The notes: generated from the letters alone by a model not told the origin. Shown: positions 51,600 to 60,950, counted from the first letter of the stretch. The stretch is DNA of 64,000 nucleotides from Humibacter ginsenosidimutans (GCF_007859675.1 NZ_CP042305.1:1116001-1180000); one strand, 5' to 3'. Numbers and translations are program-made.

Positions 51600-54146
51600 G
51601 TGCAATCACCCCTCTCTCGCCTCAGGCGCCAGGTCAGGAAAGTCCGGCGCGCCGTTCAGTACGATCGCCACGCGTTCTGGCGCAGGCATCCTCTTCGCCA
51701 GGGCGCGGTGCTGTATGAGTCGTTCTCGGGCAACGGCGCGCTGTGCAACCCCGAGGCGATCTTTCGCGGGCTGATCGCCGACCCGGAGTTCGCCGGCCTC
51801 ACGCACATCTGGGCCCTCGCCGAGCGCGGCGTGGCGCCGGAGCTGGAGGCTGAGTTCGCCGACGACCCGCGCGTGACCTTCGTTCGCTACCGCAGCAGCG
51901 CCTACTACCGCGCCCTGGCGACGAGCCAGTATCTCGTGAACAACGCGACGTTCCCCGTCGAGTTCAGCAAACGGCCGGGACAGATCTACCTCAACACCTG
52001 GCACGGAACGCCGTTGAAGCAGATGGGCTTCGACATGCCAGGCGGTGCCCTCGACTCGGCCAATACGCTGCGCAACCTGCTCGCCGCCGACTTCCTGCTC
52101 GCCGCCAACGACTTCATGGCCGAGCGCATGTATGAGGATGCCTACCGCCTCGACAACGTCTACGCGGGACGCATCATCACGGAGGGCTACCCGCGCATCG
52201 ACCGTCAGCGGCTCACGGAGGCCGAGGTCGTCGACGTGCGCGCCGCTCTGGGGCGCTCGGGAGCAGCACTGAACGGCCGGACGATCGTGCTGTACGCGCC
52301 GACCTGGCACGGCGAGAGCTTCAACCGGCCGGAAGACGACATCGACCGGCTCATCGACGACGTGCGCGAACTGCAGCGCGCGGTCGGGCCGGAGCACATC
52401 GTGCTGCTGAAGACGCACCAGGTGGTGCACTCGTTCGCTGCGTCGCGGCCGGAACTGCGGAGCATCCTGGTGCCCAATTCACTGCCGACGAACGTGACCC
52501 TCGGCGTCTGCGCGGGGCTGATCACCGACTACTCTTCGATCTTCTTCGACTACCTGGCCACAGGCAGGCCGATCGTGTTCTTCACGCCCGACGCCGCCGA
52601 GTACGCCGAGACCCGAGGAACGTACTTCGCCGCCGAGGAACTTCCCGGGCCGGTGACCGAGGATGCCGCGACCGCAGCACGCGCGATGCGCGAGCTGCTG
52701 GCGAACAGGCATCCCGCCCCGCGCTACGCCGAGTGGCAGCAACGTTTCGCTCCGCGCGAAGACGGCTCGGTGACGAAGCGCGTCATCGACATCGTGTTCC
52801 GCTCGAAGACGGCCGGCTACGACGTGCGGCCCGCGCGCAACGACGGGCGCAAGCGCCTTCTGATGTACCTCGGCGGCATGCGCTCCAACGGCATCACGAC
52901 GGCCGGGCTGAATCTGCTCGCCGAGCTCGATCACGCCCGCTATGACGTGACGGTGCTGATGGCGTACTCGCGTCGCCGGTGGCACGTGGCGAACCAGGCA
53001 CTCATTCCGCATGAAGTGCGGCAGCTCTTCCGCATGGGCGGCATGAACGGCGGAAAGCTCGAGCATCTGCGCCGCAAGGTCGACGAGCGTCGGGGCAGGG
53101 TGTTGCACGCCGAGTCGCGACGATACAAGGCGCTCTGGGACGACGAATGGCGACGCGTGTTCGGCGGCGCCCGATTCGACTGGGTCGCCGATCTCAGCGG
53201 CTACAGCCCGTTCTGGGCGACCCTCATGCTGCACTCCCCCTCCGTGCCGCGCGCGATCTGGCTGCACAACGAGATGGCGGCCGACAGGCACCGCGAGGTC
53301 AACGGCCGCAAGCACATGCTGCACAGCCTCGGCCGCGTGTTCAAGCTCTATGGCGAGTTCGACAGGCTGGTGTCCGTCTCTCCCAGGCTCACCGAGCTCA
53401 ACCGCAGCGAACTCGTGGAATATGCGCCCGCCGACCGGTTCGCCACGGTGCGCAATCTGCCGAACCTGGAGCGCGTGTCGACCCGGCTGCGCCAGCCGTT
53501 GACCGAGCTCGACGGGCATCCGGTCGACCCCGAGACGGAGCAGGCGCTCGTTCCCGGTTGGGTGGACGAGCTCGAGGCGCACCACGGCACCTGGTTCGTC
53601 TCGGTGGGCCGACTCTCGCCGGAGAAGAACCACGAGCGACTCATCAGGGCCTTCGGCCTGGTGCATGAGCGGCATCCGGATGCCCGACTGCTCATCGTGG
53701 GCGCCGGCCCGCTCAAGGACAGGCTGAAGGCCCAGATCGACGCGGCAGGGCTGGCCGACGCGGTGACACTGACAGGTGCGTACCAGAACCCCTTCGCGAT
53801 CATGGCTGCCGCCGACTGCTTCGTGCTCTCCAGCGTCTACGAGGGCCAACCCATGGTGCTGCTGGAGGCCGCCGTCTGCAGGCTGCCGATCGTCTCGACG
53901 GCGTTCGCCTCGGTGCACGACGCCCTCCCCGATCGCGCTATCCACGTGGTCGGCCAGAGCGATGCGGCCCTCGCGGGCGGCATGCTGGCGTTCCTGAACG
54001 GCGAGGTGCCGCGCAGCTCGCTCGACATCGATGCCTATCGGGCCGAGGTCGCCGCGGAGTTCTCCGCGATCGTCGACGGCGAGAGCGCGGACGCTCGCGG
54101 CCCTGCCACTCCGCCCGGCTCGGCCTCTCCCCAGCCCGCGCTGTGA
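51600..54146 (+). CDS. fusion of CDP-glycerol glycerophosphotransferase (TagF-like) and GT4 glycosyltransferase
   Basis: An 848-residue two-domain enzyme. Residues about 60-400 form a Glyphos_transf domain: YLNTWHGTPLKQMGFD, VLYAPTWHGESF, IVLLKTHQVVHS and LITDYSSIFFDYLATGRPIV. Residues about 415-825 form a GT4 domain: LGGMRSNGITTAGLNLLAEL, VSVGRLSPEKNHERLIRAF, LLIVGAGPLKDRL and the E-x7-E motif in SSVYEGQPMVLLEAAV. One chain could add both a polyol-phosphate and a sugar to a wall polymer. The GTG at 51600 is chosen because AGGAG lies 6 bases before it; an in-frame ATG at 51456 has none. Confidence 0.88.
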   Translation: MQSPLSRLRRQVRKVRRAVQYDRHAFWRRHPLRQGAVLYESFSGNGALCNPEAIFRGLIADPEFAGLTHIWALAERGVAPELEAEFADDPRVTFVRYRSSAYYRALATSQYLVNNATFPVEFSKRPGQIYLNTWHGTPLKQMGFDMPGGALDSANTLRNLLAADFLLAANDFMAERMYEDAYRLDNVYAGRIITEGYPRIDRQRLTEAEVVDVRAALGRSGAALNGRTIVLYAPTWHGESFNRPEDDIDRLIDDVRELQRAVGPEHIVLLKTHQVVHSFAASRPELRSILVPNSLPTNVTLGVCAGLITDYSSIFFDYLATGRPIVFFTPDAAEYAETRGTYFAAEELPGPVTEDAATAARAMRELLANRHPAPRYAEWQQRFAPREDGSVTKRVIDIVFRSKTAGYDVRPARNDGRKRLLMYLGGMRSNGITTAGLNLLAELDHARYDVTVLMAYSRRRWHVANQALIPHEVRQLFRMGGMNGGKLEHLRRKVDERRGRVLHAESRRYKALWDDEWRRVFGGARFDWVADLSGYSPFWATLMLHSPSVPRAIWLHNEMAADRHREVNGRKHMLHSLGRVFKLYGEFDRLVSVSPRLTELNRSELVEYAPADRFATVRNLPNLERVSTRLRQPLTELDGHPVDPETEQALVPGWVDELEAHHGTWFVSVGRLSPEKNHERLIRAFGLVHERHPDARLLIVGAGPLKDRLKAQIDAAGLADAVTLTGAYQNPFAIMAAADCFVLSSVYEGQPMVLLEAAVCRLPIVSTAFASVHDALPDRAIHVVGQSDAALAGGMLAFLNGEVPRSSLDIDAYRAEVAAEFSAIVDGESADARGPATPPGSASPQPAL

Positions 54147-54216
54147 TACCCCTGTCGTGAAGGGCATGCCGTCGCGGCGACGCGAGGTTCACGACCCACT
54201 ACCGGAGGCACACAGC

Positions 54217-54903
54217 ATGGGCGAGTCGAAGAGCGACACCGCGGGCATCCGCACCTACGTGTTGCTGATCGAGGACGACCCCCACCTCGGCCCCCTGATG
54301 GCCAAGGTGCTGCGCGCGTCGTTCGAGGTGGAGCTGATCGCCGACGGGCGAGAGGGGTACGAACGCGCGGTCAGCGGCGAGCACGACGTGATGGTCGTCG
54401 ATCGCAGGCTGCCGTCGCTCGACGGCCTGAGCATCGTGCGCCGGCTGCGCCAGGCGCGCGTGACCACGCCGATCCTCATGCTCACGGCGCTCGGAACCAC
54501 CAGCGACAAGGTCGACGGGCTCGACGCCGGCGCCAACGACTATCTGGTGAAGCCGTTCGAGTACGACGAGCTGACGGCCCGGCTGCGCGCCCTCACGCGC
54601 CGATTCGACCCGCAGGGCGCCGCCCTCCCCGTGGGCGAGTGGACGTTCTATCCCGACGACGGATGTCTCTACTCCCCGCACATCGGACGCATTCTCCTCA
54701 CTCCGCGCGAGTGCGCCCTGCTCCGGCTCCTGGCCGAGAGCCCGGAACGCACCTTCAGTCGAGAACAGATCCTGCGCGCGGTCTTCAGCCCCGAGGACCA
54801 GCCGGGAACCGTCGACACCTACGTGCACTACCTGCGACGCAAGACCGACAAGGACATCATTCTGACCGTGCGCAACAGGGGCTACCGACTGGGACAGCTG
54901 TGA
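54217..54903 (+). CDS. OmpR/PhoB-family response regulator
   Basis: A 228-residue two-component regulator. The receiver has the acidic pair ED at about 19-20, phosphoacceptor Asp62 in VVDRRLPSLDG, Thr in LMLTALGT and Lys in LVKPFEYDE. A winged helix DNA-binding domain occupies about 130-228 (ILLTPRECALLRLLAESPERTFSREQILRAVF, TVDTYVHYLRRKTDKDII). GGAGG lies 8 bases before the ATG. Its stop overlaps the histidine kinase start by one base. Confidence 0.92.
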   Translation: MGESKSDTAGIRTYVLLIEDDPHLGPLMAKVLRASFEVELIADGREGYERAVSGEHDVMVVDRRLPSLDGLSIVRRLRQARVTTPILMLTALGTTSDKVDGLDAGANDYLVKPFEYDELTARLRALTRRFDPQGAALPVGEWTFYPDDGCLYSPHIGRILLTPRECALLRLLAESPERTFSREQILRAVFSPEDQPGTVDTYVHYLRRKTDKDIILTVRNRGYRLGQL

Positions 54904-55898
54904 TGCGCAGGCGCCGGGAGACGGGAGCCGACGCCGACGCCATCGCGCGGGCATCCCGGCTCGTCACGGCCCAGATCACGGCCGTGGCTGCAGGCATCGT
55001 CGTGCTCGTCGTGGTGCTCTCCGTCGCCTTCATCATCGATCAGTCGCAGCCCAGCGAACTGCTGGAGAAGCCAGGGCCCGGGCAGACCAAGATCTACGTC
55101 GACGCCGACGAGGTGCTCATCGCGCTGATCGTGACGGGAGTGGTCGCCATCGTGCTGGCGGGCCTGCTCAGCTGGGTGATCGCGCGCCGTGCCGTGCGTC
55201 CGCTCGGCGAGGCTCTGCGCATCCAACGCACGTTCGTGGCGGATGCCAGCCACGAGCTGCGAACGCCCGTCGCCGTGATCGCCGCGCGGGTCGAGCTGCT
55301 CGCCCAGGAGACCGAGGCCGACGCTGACACGGCCGACAGCATCGCCGGGCTGCGCCGAGACGTGCGCGTGCTCGGCGACGTGATCACGGATCTGCTGCTC
55401 GCGGCGGCGCCGCCCAGCGAGATCGAGCCGCTGGAGCCCACCGTCGTGGGCGCGCTGACCAGGGAAACGGTCGACGACCTGAGAATGGTGGCCGCCGAGC
55501 GGAATGTGACGCTCGAGCTCGCCGAATGCAGCGACGAGATCCTCACCAAGGTGCCGCGCAGCACGATGCGGCGATGCGTCGTCGCCCTCGTCGACAACGC
55601 CATCGGACACTCGCCCGCCGGAGGGGTCGTGGAGGTGACGGTGGGGCCGGCGCCGGAGCGGGCATCCTTCTGCCTCACCGTGCGCGACCATGGGACGGGC
55701 ATCAGCGGCATCGACCCGGTGCGCGTCTTCGAGCGGTTCGCGCACGGCGACGGCACGACCAGGCAGAGCGCGCGCACCGGCTTCGGCATCGGGCTTTCAC
55801 TCGTGCGCGACATGGCCGACCGGTACGGCGGACGCATCGAGGTGGCAGAGACGTCGGCGACGGGCACGACATTCGTGCTCACGCTCCCTCGCGCCTGA
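54903..55898 (+). CDS. sensor histidine kinase
   Basis: A 331-residue membrane kinase. Two helices (about 20-45 and 74-95) enclose a short periplasmic-side loop of about 28 residues, too small for a folded sensor domain, so the signal may come from the membrane or a partner. The phosphorylated His lies in ASHELRTPVAV (about 117). The ATPase boxes read VDNAIGHSP (N), DHGTGISGID (G1) and GFGIGLSLVRD (G2). It pairs with the overlapping response regulator. Confidence 0.92.
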   Translation: MRRRRETGADADAIARASRLVTAQITAVAAGIVVLVVVLSVAFIIDQSQPSELLEKPGPGQTKIYVDADEVLIALIVTGVVAIVLAGLLSWVIARRAVRPLGEALRIQRTFVADASHELRTPVAVIAARVELLAQETEADADTADSIAGLRRDVRVLGDVITDLLLAAAPPSEIEPLEPTVVGALTRETVDDLRMVAAERNVTLELAECSDEILTKVPRSTMRRCVVALVDNAIGHSPAGGVVEVTVGPAPERASFCLTVRDHGTGISGIDPVRVFERFAHGDGTTRQSARTGFGIGLSLVRDMADRYGGRIEVAETSATGTTFVLTLPRA

Positions 55899-56067
55899 CA
55901 CCGACCACCACGACCCGCGGACGGTCTCATGGCGGGATGCTGCACGGCTCCCTGCTCCGTCTCAGCGACAAGCGTGCGTCCTGAACGTCTCTGCAGGCAT
56001 CGCGTGATCTGGGACGAATCTGAGAGCCGTCGATCGAACGTGGTCATGAACGGCCTCAGGAGGATCG

Positions 56068-56217
56068 ATGGACATCAGGTGGATTGCCTCCATGCTCGCC
56101 GTCGCCGTGGCTGTGCTCGCCGGCGCGGGCTTCTTCGGCCTGGCGGTTCTCGGCAGCGAATGGCGCCTGCGCAATGAGGAGTGGTCTCCCGACGAGCCCG
56201 ATTGGGGTGAGCAGTGA
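56068..56217 (+). CDS. 49-residue single-pass membrane protein
   Basis: A short gene with a strong ribosome site (AGGAGG, 4 bases before ATG at 56068). The product MDIRWIASMLAVAVAVLAGA continues through one helix and ends in an acidic tail rich in Glu, Asp and Trp. Its stop overlaps the GTG of the following glycosyltransferase by 4 bases, so the two are translationally coupled. It could be a small regulatory subunit of that membrane enzyme. No family was recognised. Confidence 0.72.
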   Translation: MDIRWIASMLAVAVAVLAGAGFFGLAVLGSEWRLRNEEWSPDEPDWGEQ

Positions 56218-57743
56218 GTTCGCGCCTCGAGTCGCGGCTGCCGGAGACCGCGCCGCTCGCCGCCGACTCCGGCCGCCTGACGCTGCGCCGGCGACTCACG
56301 ATCATCGCCGTCTGCGCCGGCCTGCTGGCCTTCACCATCGACCTGATCGGCTCGTGGATTCCGTCACTGTGGGGTGACGAGGCGGCGAGCCTGCTCTCTG
56401 CCGAGCGCCCTCTGCCCACGCTGTTCGCGATGCTCGGGCACGTGGATGCCGTGCACGGCCTCTACTACCTGCTCCTGCACTTCTGGGTGAACGTGGCGGG
56501 CACCTCGCCGTTCGCGATCCGGCTGCCCAGCGCGGTCGCCGTCGGCATCGCCGTGGCCGCCATCACGTGGATGTGCGGCCGGCTCCACTCGATCCGGCTC
56601 GCCGTGCTGGCCGGTGTCGTCGGCGCCGTGCTCCCCCGCCTCACCTATGCGGGCGAAGAGGCACGGGCGTACGCCTTCGACGCGGCGATCTGCGCTGTGC
56701 TCTTCGCGATCGTCGCCGAGATCGTGCTCGCACGCGATCGGCGGCCGCGACTGTGGATCGCATACGGTGTGCTGCTCGCTCTTGGCACGTACATGTTCCT
56801 CTACGACCTGCTGACCGCCGTCGCCGTCGGGGTCTTCCTGCTGCTCAGTCGAGCTTCGCGCCGCACGCTGGGGCGCTGGGCGATCGCGACGGGCAGCGCG
56901 GCGCTGGTGACATCGCCGCTGCTCTTCTTCGCTCTGGCCGAGCGCGCCCAGGTCGCCTACCTCGCGCATCGCACCGAGGTGACTGCGCAGTCGATCCTGC
57001 AGAACATGTGGTTCGGGTCGGCGCCGTTCGCGATCGTGGCGTGGACGTGCATCCTCATCGCCTGCGTCGCACTGGTGGTGCGCCAGGTTCGACCGACGAC
57101 CGGCGAGCGCCGCCCGGATGTCGTGCTGCTCGCGCTGTGCTGGCTCGTCGTTCCGGTCGGCGTGCTCATCGCGAGCATTCCGTTCGTGGCGGGCTTCACC
57201 GCCCGCTACGCCACCTTCGCGGCGCCGGCAGCGGCCGTGCTGATCGCGGCGGGGATCGAGGCGATGATCTCGCGCACCCGTCTCGCCGTTCTCCTGACGG
57301 GGGTGGTCGTGCTCGCAGCGGTTCCCGTCTGGGCGGCACAGCGCGGCCCATACGCGATGAACGAGTCGGACTGGAACCAGATCGCCTCGTTCGTGCAGAC
57401 CAACGCGCGCAGCGGAGACGGCATCGTGTTCGATGAGGCCGTGCGGCCGTCGAGGCGCACCCGGCTGGCGATGGACACCGACCCCGCGGCGTTCTCGGCC
57501 GTCAAGGATCTCACTCTCGACCACGCGTATCCGCAGAACACCACCTGGCACGACACGGCATACTCGGTCGAAGAGGCGGCCTCGCTCGGGCGTTTCGACG
57601 GCGTCGACCGGGTCTGGGTCGTCGAGTACTCCACGGGCAGCCACACCGACAGCTGGGGCATCTCGTCGCTCGACGCACTCGGCTACCACGTTGCGAGCCG
57701 GCACACCGAGCATCGGAGCGTGATCTACCTGTTCACCAAGTGA
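56214..57743 (+). CDS. GT39/ArnT-like polytopic membrane glycosyltransferase
   Basis: A 509-residue membrane protein with about eleven helices. After the first helix the loop reads SLWGDEAASLLSAERPLPTLFAMLGHVDAVHGLYYLLLHFW, which carries the acidic DE catalytic pair of the GT-C fold. The C-terminal soluble part (NESDWNQIASFVQTNARSGDGIVFD) is a typical extracytoplasmic domain. It would use a polyprenyl-phosphate sugar on the outer face. It lies directly downstream of a two-component system and the 49-residue protein, perhaps regulated by it. Confidence 0.83.
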   Translation: MSSRLESRLPETAPLAADSGRLTLRRRLTIIAVCAGLLAFTIDLIGSWIPSLWGDEAASLLSAERPLPTLFAMLGHVDAVHGLYYLLLHFWVNVAGTSPFAIRLPSAVAVGIAVAAITWMCGRLHSIRLAVLAGVVGAVLPRLTYAGEEARAYAFDAAICAVLFAIVAEIVLARDRRPRLWIAYGVLLALGTYMFLYDLLTAVAVGVFLLLSRASRRTLGRWAIATGSAALVTSPLLFFALAERAQVAYLAHRTEVTAQSILQNMWFGSAPFAIVAWTCILIACVALVVRQVRPTTGERRPDVVLLALCWLVVPVGVLIASIPFVAGFTARYATFAAPAAAVLIAAGIEAMISRTRLAVLLTGVVVLAAVPVWAAQRGPYAMNESDWNQIASFVQTNARSGDGIVFDEAVRPSRRTRLAMDTDPAAFSAVKDLTLDHAYPQNTTWHDTAYSVEEAASLGRFDGVDRVWVVEYSTGSHTDSWGISSLDALGYHVASRHTEHRSVIYLFTK

Positions 57744-57835
57744 CGACGCTCGCGCGCCTTCACCTCCCCGCATCACCGTTGCCGAGACACCACCCCTCCC
57801 CTCCCGCCGCCCGAAAGAACCGACAGAGACCACGG

Positions 57836-58621
57836 ATGCCCCGCCCCGCCGACACTCGCAGCCCAGGTACGCCCTTCACTCGCGTTCCGAAACCCACGCC
57901 GTCGTTCTGGATCACGAAGGCCGTCTCCACGGCGATGGGCGAGGCCGTCTCCGACTACTCGATCCACGTGCTGCCGCCCGTGGTCGCCGTGCTCTGCGGT
58001 TTCGTGCTGTTCGTGATCGCGCTCATCGTGCAACTCACCCGCGGCCGCTACTCGCCCTGGTCGTACTGGCTGACCGTGGGCATGGTCGCGGTCTTCGGCA
58101 CGATGGCGGCCGACGTGATGCACGTCGCGCTCGGTGTGCCGTATGCGGTGAGCACCACGTTCTACGCCCTGGCGCTCGCCGCGGTGTTCCTCGTGTGGTG
58201 GCGTGTGGAAGGCACGCTGTCGGTGCACGACATCGTCACCACACGGCGCGAGCTCTTCTACTGGGCAGCCGTGATCGCCACCTTCGCCATGGGCACGGCG
58301 CTCGGCGATCTCGCCGCCGTGGGCCTGGGTCTCGGATATGCGGCGTCGATCGTCGTCTTCGCACTCGTCATGCTCGTTCCGGTGCTGGGCTTCCGTCTCG
58401 CGCGCTGGAACGGCGTCTTCTGCTTCTGGTTCGCATACGTGGTGACGCGTCCGCTCGGCGCTTCGATCGCCGATGCTCTCGGCAAGCCGCGCTCCGCAGG
58501 CGGCCTCGGCCTGGGCGACGGCCCTGTCGCACTCGTGCTGGTGCTGCTCATGGCGGCGCTCGTCGTCGCCATGTACGTGCCGAGCAGGAGGGGCGTGCGC
58601 ACCCGTAGCCTCGCTTCATGA
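57836..58621 (+). CDS. COG4705/DUF347 family membrane protein
   Basis: A 261-residue membrane protein with about eight helices. It contains PKPTPSFWITKAVSTAMGEAVSDY near the N-terminus and TRRELFYWAAVIATFAMGTALGDL in the middle, two copies of the DUF347 K-x-FW-x-K-x-T-x-GE pattern. The function is unknown; a transport or metal role has been suggested for some relatives. The ATG at 57836 starts at the conserved part. A GTG at 57740 overlapping the previous stop would add a Pro/Arg-rich 32 residues unlike a real N-terminus. Confidence 0.75.
   Translation: MPRPADTRSPGTPFTRVPKPTPSFWITKAVSTAMGEAVSDYSIHVLPPVVAVLCGFVLFVIALIVQLTRGRYSPWSYWLTVGMVAVFGTMAADVMHVALGVPYAVSTTFYALALAAVFLVWWRVEGTLSVHDIVTTRRELFYWAAVIATFAMGTALGDLAAVGLGLGYAASIVVFALVMLVPVLGFRLARWNGVFCFWFAYVVTRPLGASIADALGKPRSAGGLGLGDGPVALVLVLLMAALVVAMYVPSRRGVRTRSLAS
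58606..58611 (+). promoter_or_regulatory. possible internal -10 box (TAGCCT) before the FetB-like gene
   Basis: TAGCCT ends 6 bases before the ATG at 58618, inside the end of the upstream gene. It matches the leaderless spacing, but the gene is also coupled to the upstream one by an ATGA overlap. Confidence 0.35.
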
Positions 58622-59361
58622 CCTCCGTGCTGCTGCACAGCCTGATCGGCGTGGCCGTGCTGATGGCGCTGGCCACCGGTGTGCTCTGGTTCTACGGGGC
58701 GCCGCGCCGCTTCGCGCCGGCCCTCGCCGTGCTGCGCGGGGTGCTCCAGCTCGCGGTGGTGAGCATCATCCTCACCGGTGTCATCACCAACGGGTACTGG
58801 GTGGCGCTCGCCCTGCTCGTCATGTTCGGCGTCGCGTGCGCGACGGCGATCAAGCGCATCGGATGGAGCGTGCAGCACGCCCTCATGATGGTCACCGCAA
58901 TGGGCGCCGGCATCGCGCTCACGCTGACGATCGTGTTCGCCACGGGAACGATCGCGTTCACCGCACGCTACGTGCTGGCGATCGGCGGCATCGTCATCGG
59001 CAACGCCATGACCATCGCGACGCTCGCCGGACGGCGCTTCGTCGAGCTCGTGCGCGACCGCTGGGACCAGGTGGAGGCGTGGATGTCACTGGGCGCGACC
59101 CCGCGCCAGTCCACCCACACGCTCGCCCGCGACGCCGTCTACGCCGCGCTCATCCCCTCGACGGACCAGACCAAGACCACTGGGCTCGTCACTCTTCCCG
59201 GCGCCTTCGTCGGCGCGATCTTCGGCGGCGTCTCACCGCTGGAGGCCGGGCGATTCCAGATCGTGGTGCTGGCGGCCATCATGGCCGCCGGTGCCATCAC
59301 CGCGGTGATGGTCGTCACCTGGATGTCGCCGCTGCGCATGAGGCCCTCTGCACTGACCTGA
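58618..59361 (+). CDS. fetB: UPF0014/FetB-like iron export ABC permease
   Basis: A 247-residue membrane protein with about seven helices. Family blocks include PALAVLRGVLQLAVVSIILTG, AIGGIVIGNAMTIATLAGRRFVE, MSLGATPRQS and GLVTLPGAFVGAIFGGVSPLEAGRFQIV. FetB works with the ATPase FetA to export iron and protect against oxidative stress. No FetA-type ATPase is encoded next to it here, so the partner must lie elsewhere. The ATG overlaps the preceding stop by 4 bases. Confidence 0.82.
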   Translation: MTSVLLHSLIGVAVLMALATGVLWFYGAPRRFAPALAVLRGVLQLAVVSIILTGVITNGYWVALALLVMFGVACATAIKRIGWSVQHALMMVTAMGAGIALTLTIVFATGTIAFTARYVLAIGGIVIGNAMTIATLAGRRFVELVRDRWDQVEAWMSLGATPRQSTHTLARDAVYAALIPSTDQTKTTGLVTLPGAFVGAIFGGVSPLEAGRFQIVVLAAIMAAGAITAVMVVTWMSPLRMRPSALT

Positions 59362-59516
59362 GCCCGACGGACCCGAGCCCGCACGACGTCCGCAGACCTG
59401 CCGTCTCCCGCTCGCTCCGAGACGGAGACCTGGCCGCGACTATGGGTCTTCTCCGACCTGTCTGGGAGAGCCCGATTCTTACAACGTCCTCATAGCCGTC
59501 TCCGCACGATCGAAAT

Positions 59517-60950
59517 ATGACAACGTATCGACACGAGCAGCCGGGGAGAACGTCGGCCACCGCCGCGCGCCCGCGCCCCGGCCTCTCCGTCGAACGCGGC
59601 CGCACCGACGGCTGGCGGCTCGCCGCCGTCGCCATCGTCTGGCTCACCAGCCTCTTCGTTGTCGCCCTGTGGCTCTCCGGCGGCGGAGTGGAAGACCTGC
59701 TGCGCTGGGACTCCGACACCATCACCACACTCGGCCGAATCACCGGCCTGGTGTCGGCGAACCTGCTGCTCTACCAGGTGCTGCTGATGGCCCGCATTCC
59801 CGTCTTCGAGCGCGGATTCGGCCGCGACGGCGTGACGAGGATGCACCGGCTCGTCGGCTTCTGGTCGTTCTGGCTCATGCTGGCCCACATCGTGCTCATC
59901 ACCATCGGCTACGCCGTCGAGAGCGGCACCGACCTGGTGGTGCAGGCCTGGCAGTTCGTCTGGGACTACCCGGGCATGCTGCTCGCCACCGCGGGCACGG
60001 CGCTGCTCGTGATGGTCGTCATCACGTCGCTGCGCCGCGCTCGTCGGCGCCTGCGCTACGAGTCGTGGCACCTCCTGCACCTCTATGCCTACCTCGGCAT
60101 CGGCCTGTCGATCCCGCACATGCTCTGGACTGGCGCCGACTTCCTCACCTCCGTTCCCGCGACCGTCTACTGGTGGACGCTCTGGGCACTCGCTGCGGCT
60201 TCCGTCGTCGCGTACCGCATCGTGATCCCCGCCGCCCGCTCGCTGCGGCACAGGGTGCGGGTCACGTCGGTCGAGCCCGACGGCGACCGCGGGGTGCTGG
60301 TGCGCATGCGGGGACGTGACCTCGCCGCACTGCGTGCCGTGTCGGGTCAGTTCTTCGTGTGGCGATTCCTCGACGGGGCGGGATGGATGCGCGGGCATCC
60401 CTTCTCGCTGGCTGCCGCTCCCGCAGGCGACGAGTTCGTCATCTCGGCCAGAGTGCTCGGCGACGGAACGCGGCGCCTCACGGCGCTGAAGCCCGGCACG
60501 ACGGTGCTCTTCGAGGGCCCGTTCGGCCGGCTCACCGGACGCGAGCGCCACGGCCGCAAGCTGCTGATGATCGGCGCGGGTGCCGGCGTCACACCGCTGG
60601 TGTCGCTGCTGGAGTCCGAAGACTACGGCGAGGGCGACGCCACCATCGTGGCGCGTGACAGCGTGCCGGGCGACGGCCTGCGGCTGCACGCGATCGGTGA
60701 TCTGGTGCGCACCCGCGGCGTGCGGTACGTGCGCCTGGACGGCCGTCGCTCGCGCGGCGAGTCGACGTGGCTGCCCGAATCGCACGCCGCGTGGCGAGGC
60801 GGTGACCTGCTGCGCTCTCTCGCACCGGACCTCGAGGATCACGACGCGTACGTGTGCGGGCCAGAGCCGTGGATGCAGAGCGTGACGCACGATCTGCGGG
60901 CGGCGGGCATGCCGGCCACGCGCATCCACACCGAGAGGTTCTCGATATGA
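59517..60950 (+). CDS. ferric-reductase-like transmembrane protein with ferredoxin reductase (FAD/NADPH) domain
   Basis: A 477-residue protein. An N-terminal membrane domain of about six helices has histidine ligands for haem (MHRLVGFWSFWLMLAHI, YESWHLLHLYAYLGIGLSIPH). A cytoplasmic flavodehydrogenase part follows: the FAD motif RGHPFSLAAAP, NADPH motif GAGAGVTPLVSLLE and end motif YVCGPEPWMQSV. It should carry electrons from NAD(P)H through FAD and haem across the membrane. The ATG has no clear ribosome site. Two genes for FMN binding and FMN attachment follow at once. Confidence 0.87.
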   Translation: MTTYRHEQPGRTSATAARPRPGLSVERGRTDGWRLAAVAIVWLTSLFVVALWLSGGGVEDLLRWDSDTITTLGRITGLVSANLLLYQVLLMARIPVFERGFGRDGVTRMHRLVGFWSFWLMLAHIVLITIGYAVESGTDLVVQAWQFVWDYPGMLLATAGTALLVMVVITSLRRARRRLRYESWHLLHLYAYLGIGLSIPHMLWTGADFLTSVPATVYWWTLWALAAASVVAYRIVIPAARSLRHRVRVTSVEPDGDRGVLVRMRGRDLAALRAVSGQFFVWRFLDGAGWMRGHPFSLAAAPAGDEFVISARVLGDGTRRLTALKPGTTVLFEGPFGRLTGRERHGRKLLMIGAGAGVTPLVSLLESEDYGEGDATIVARDSVPGDGLRLHAIGDLVRTRGVRYVRLDGRRSRGESTWLPESHAAWRGGDLLRSLAPDLEDHDAYVCGPEPWMQSVTHDLRAAGMPATRIHTERFSI

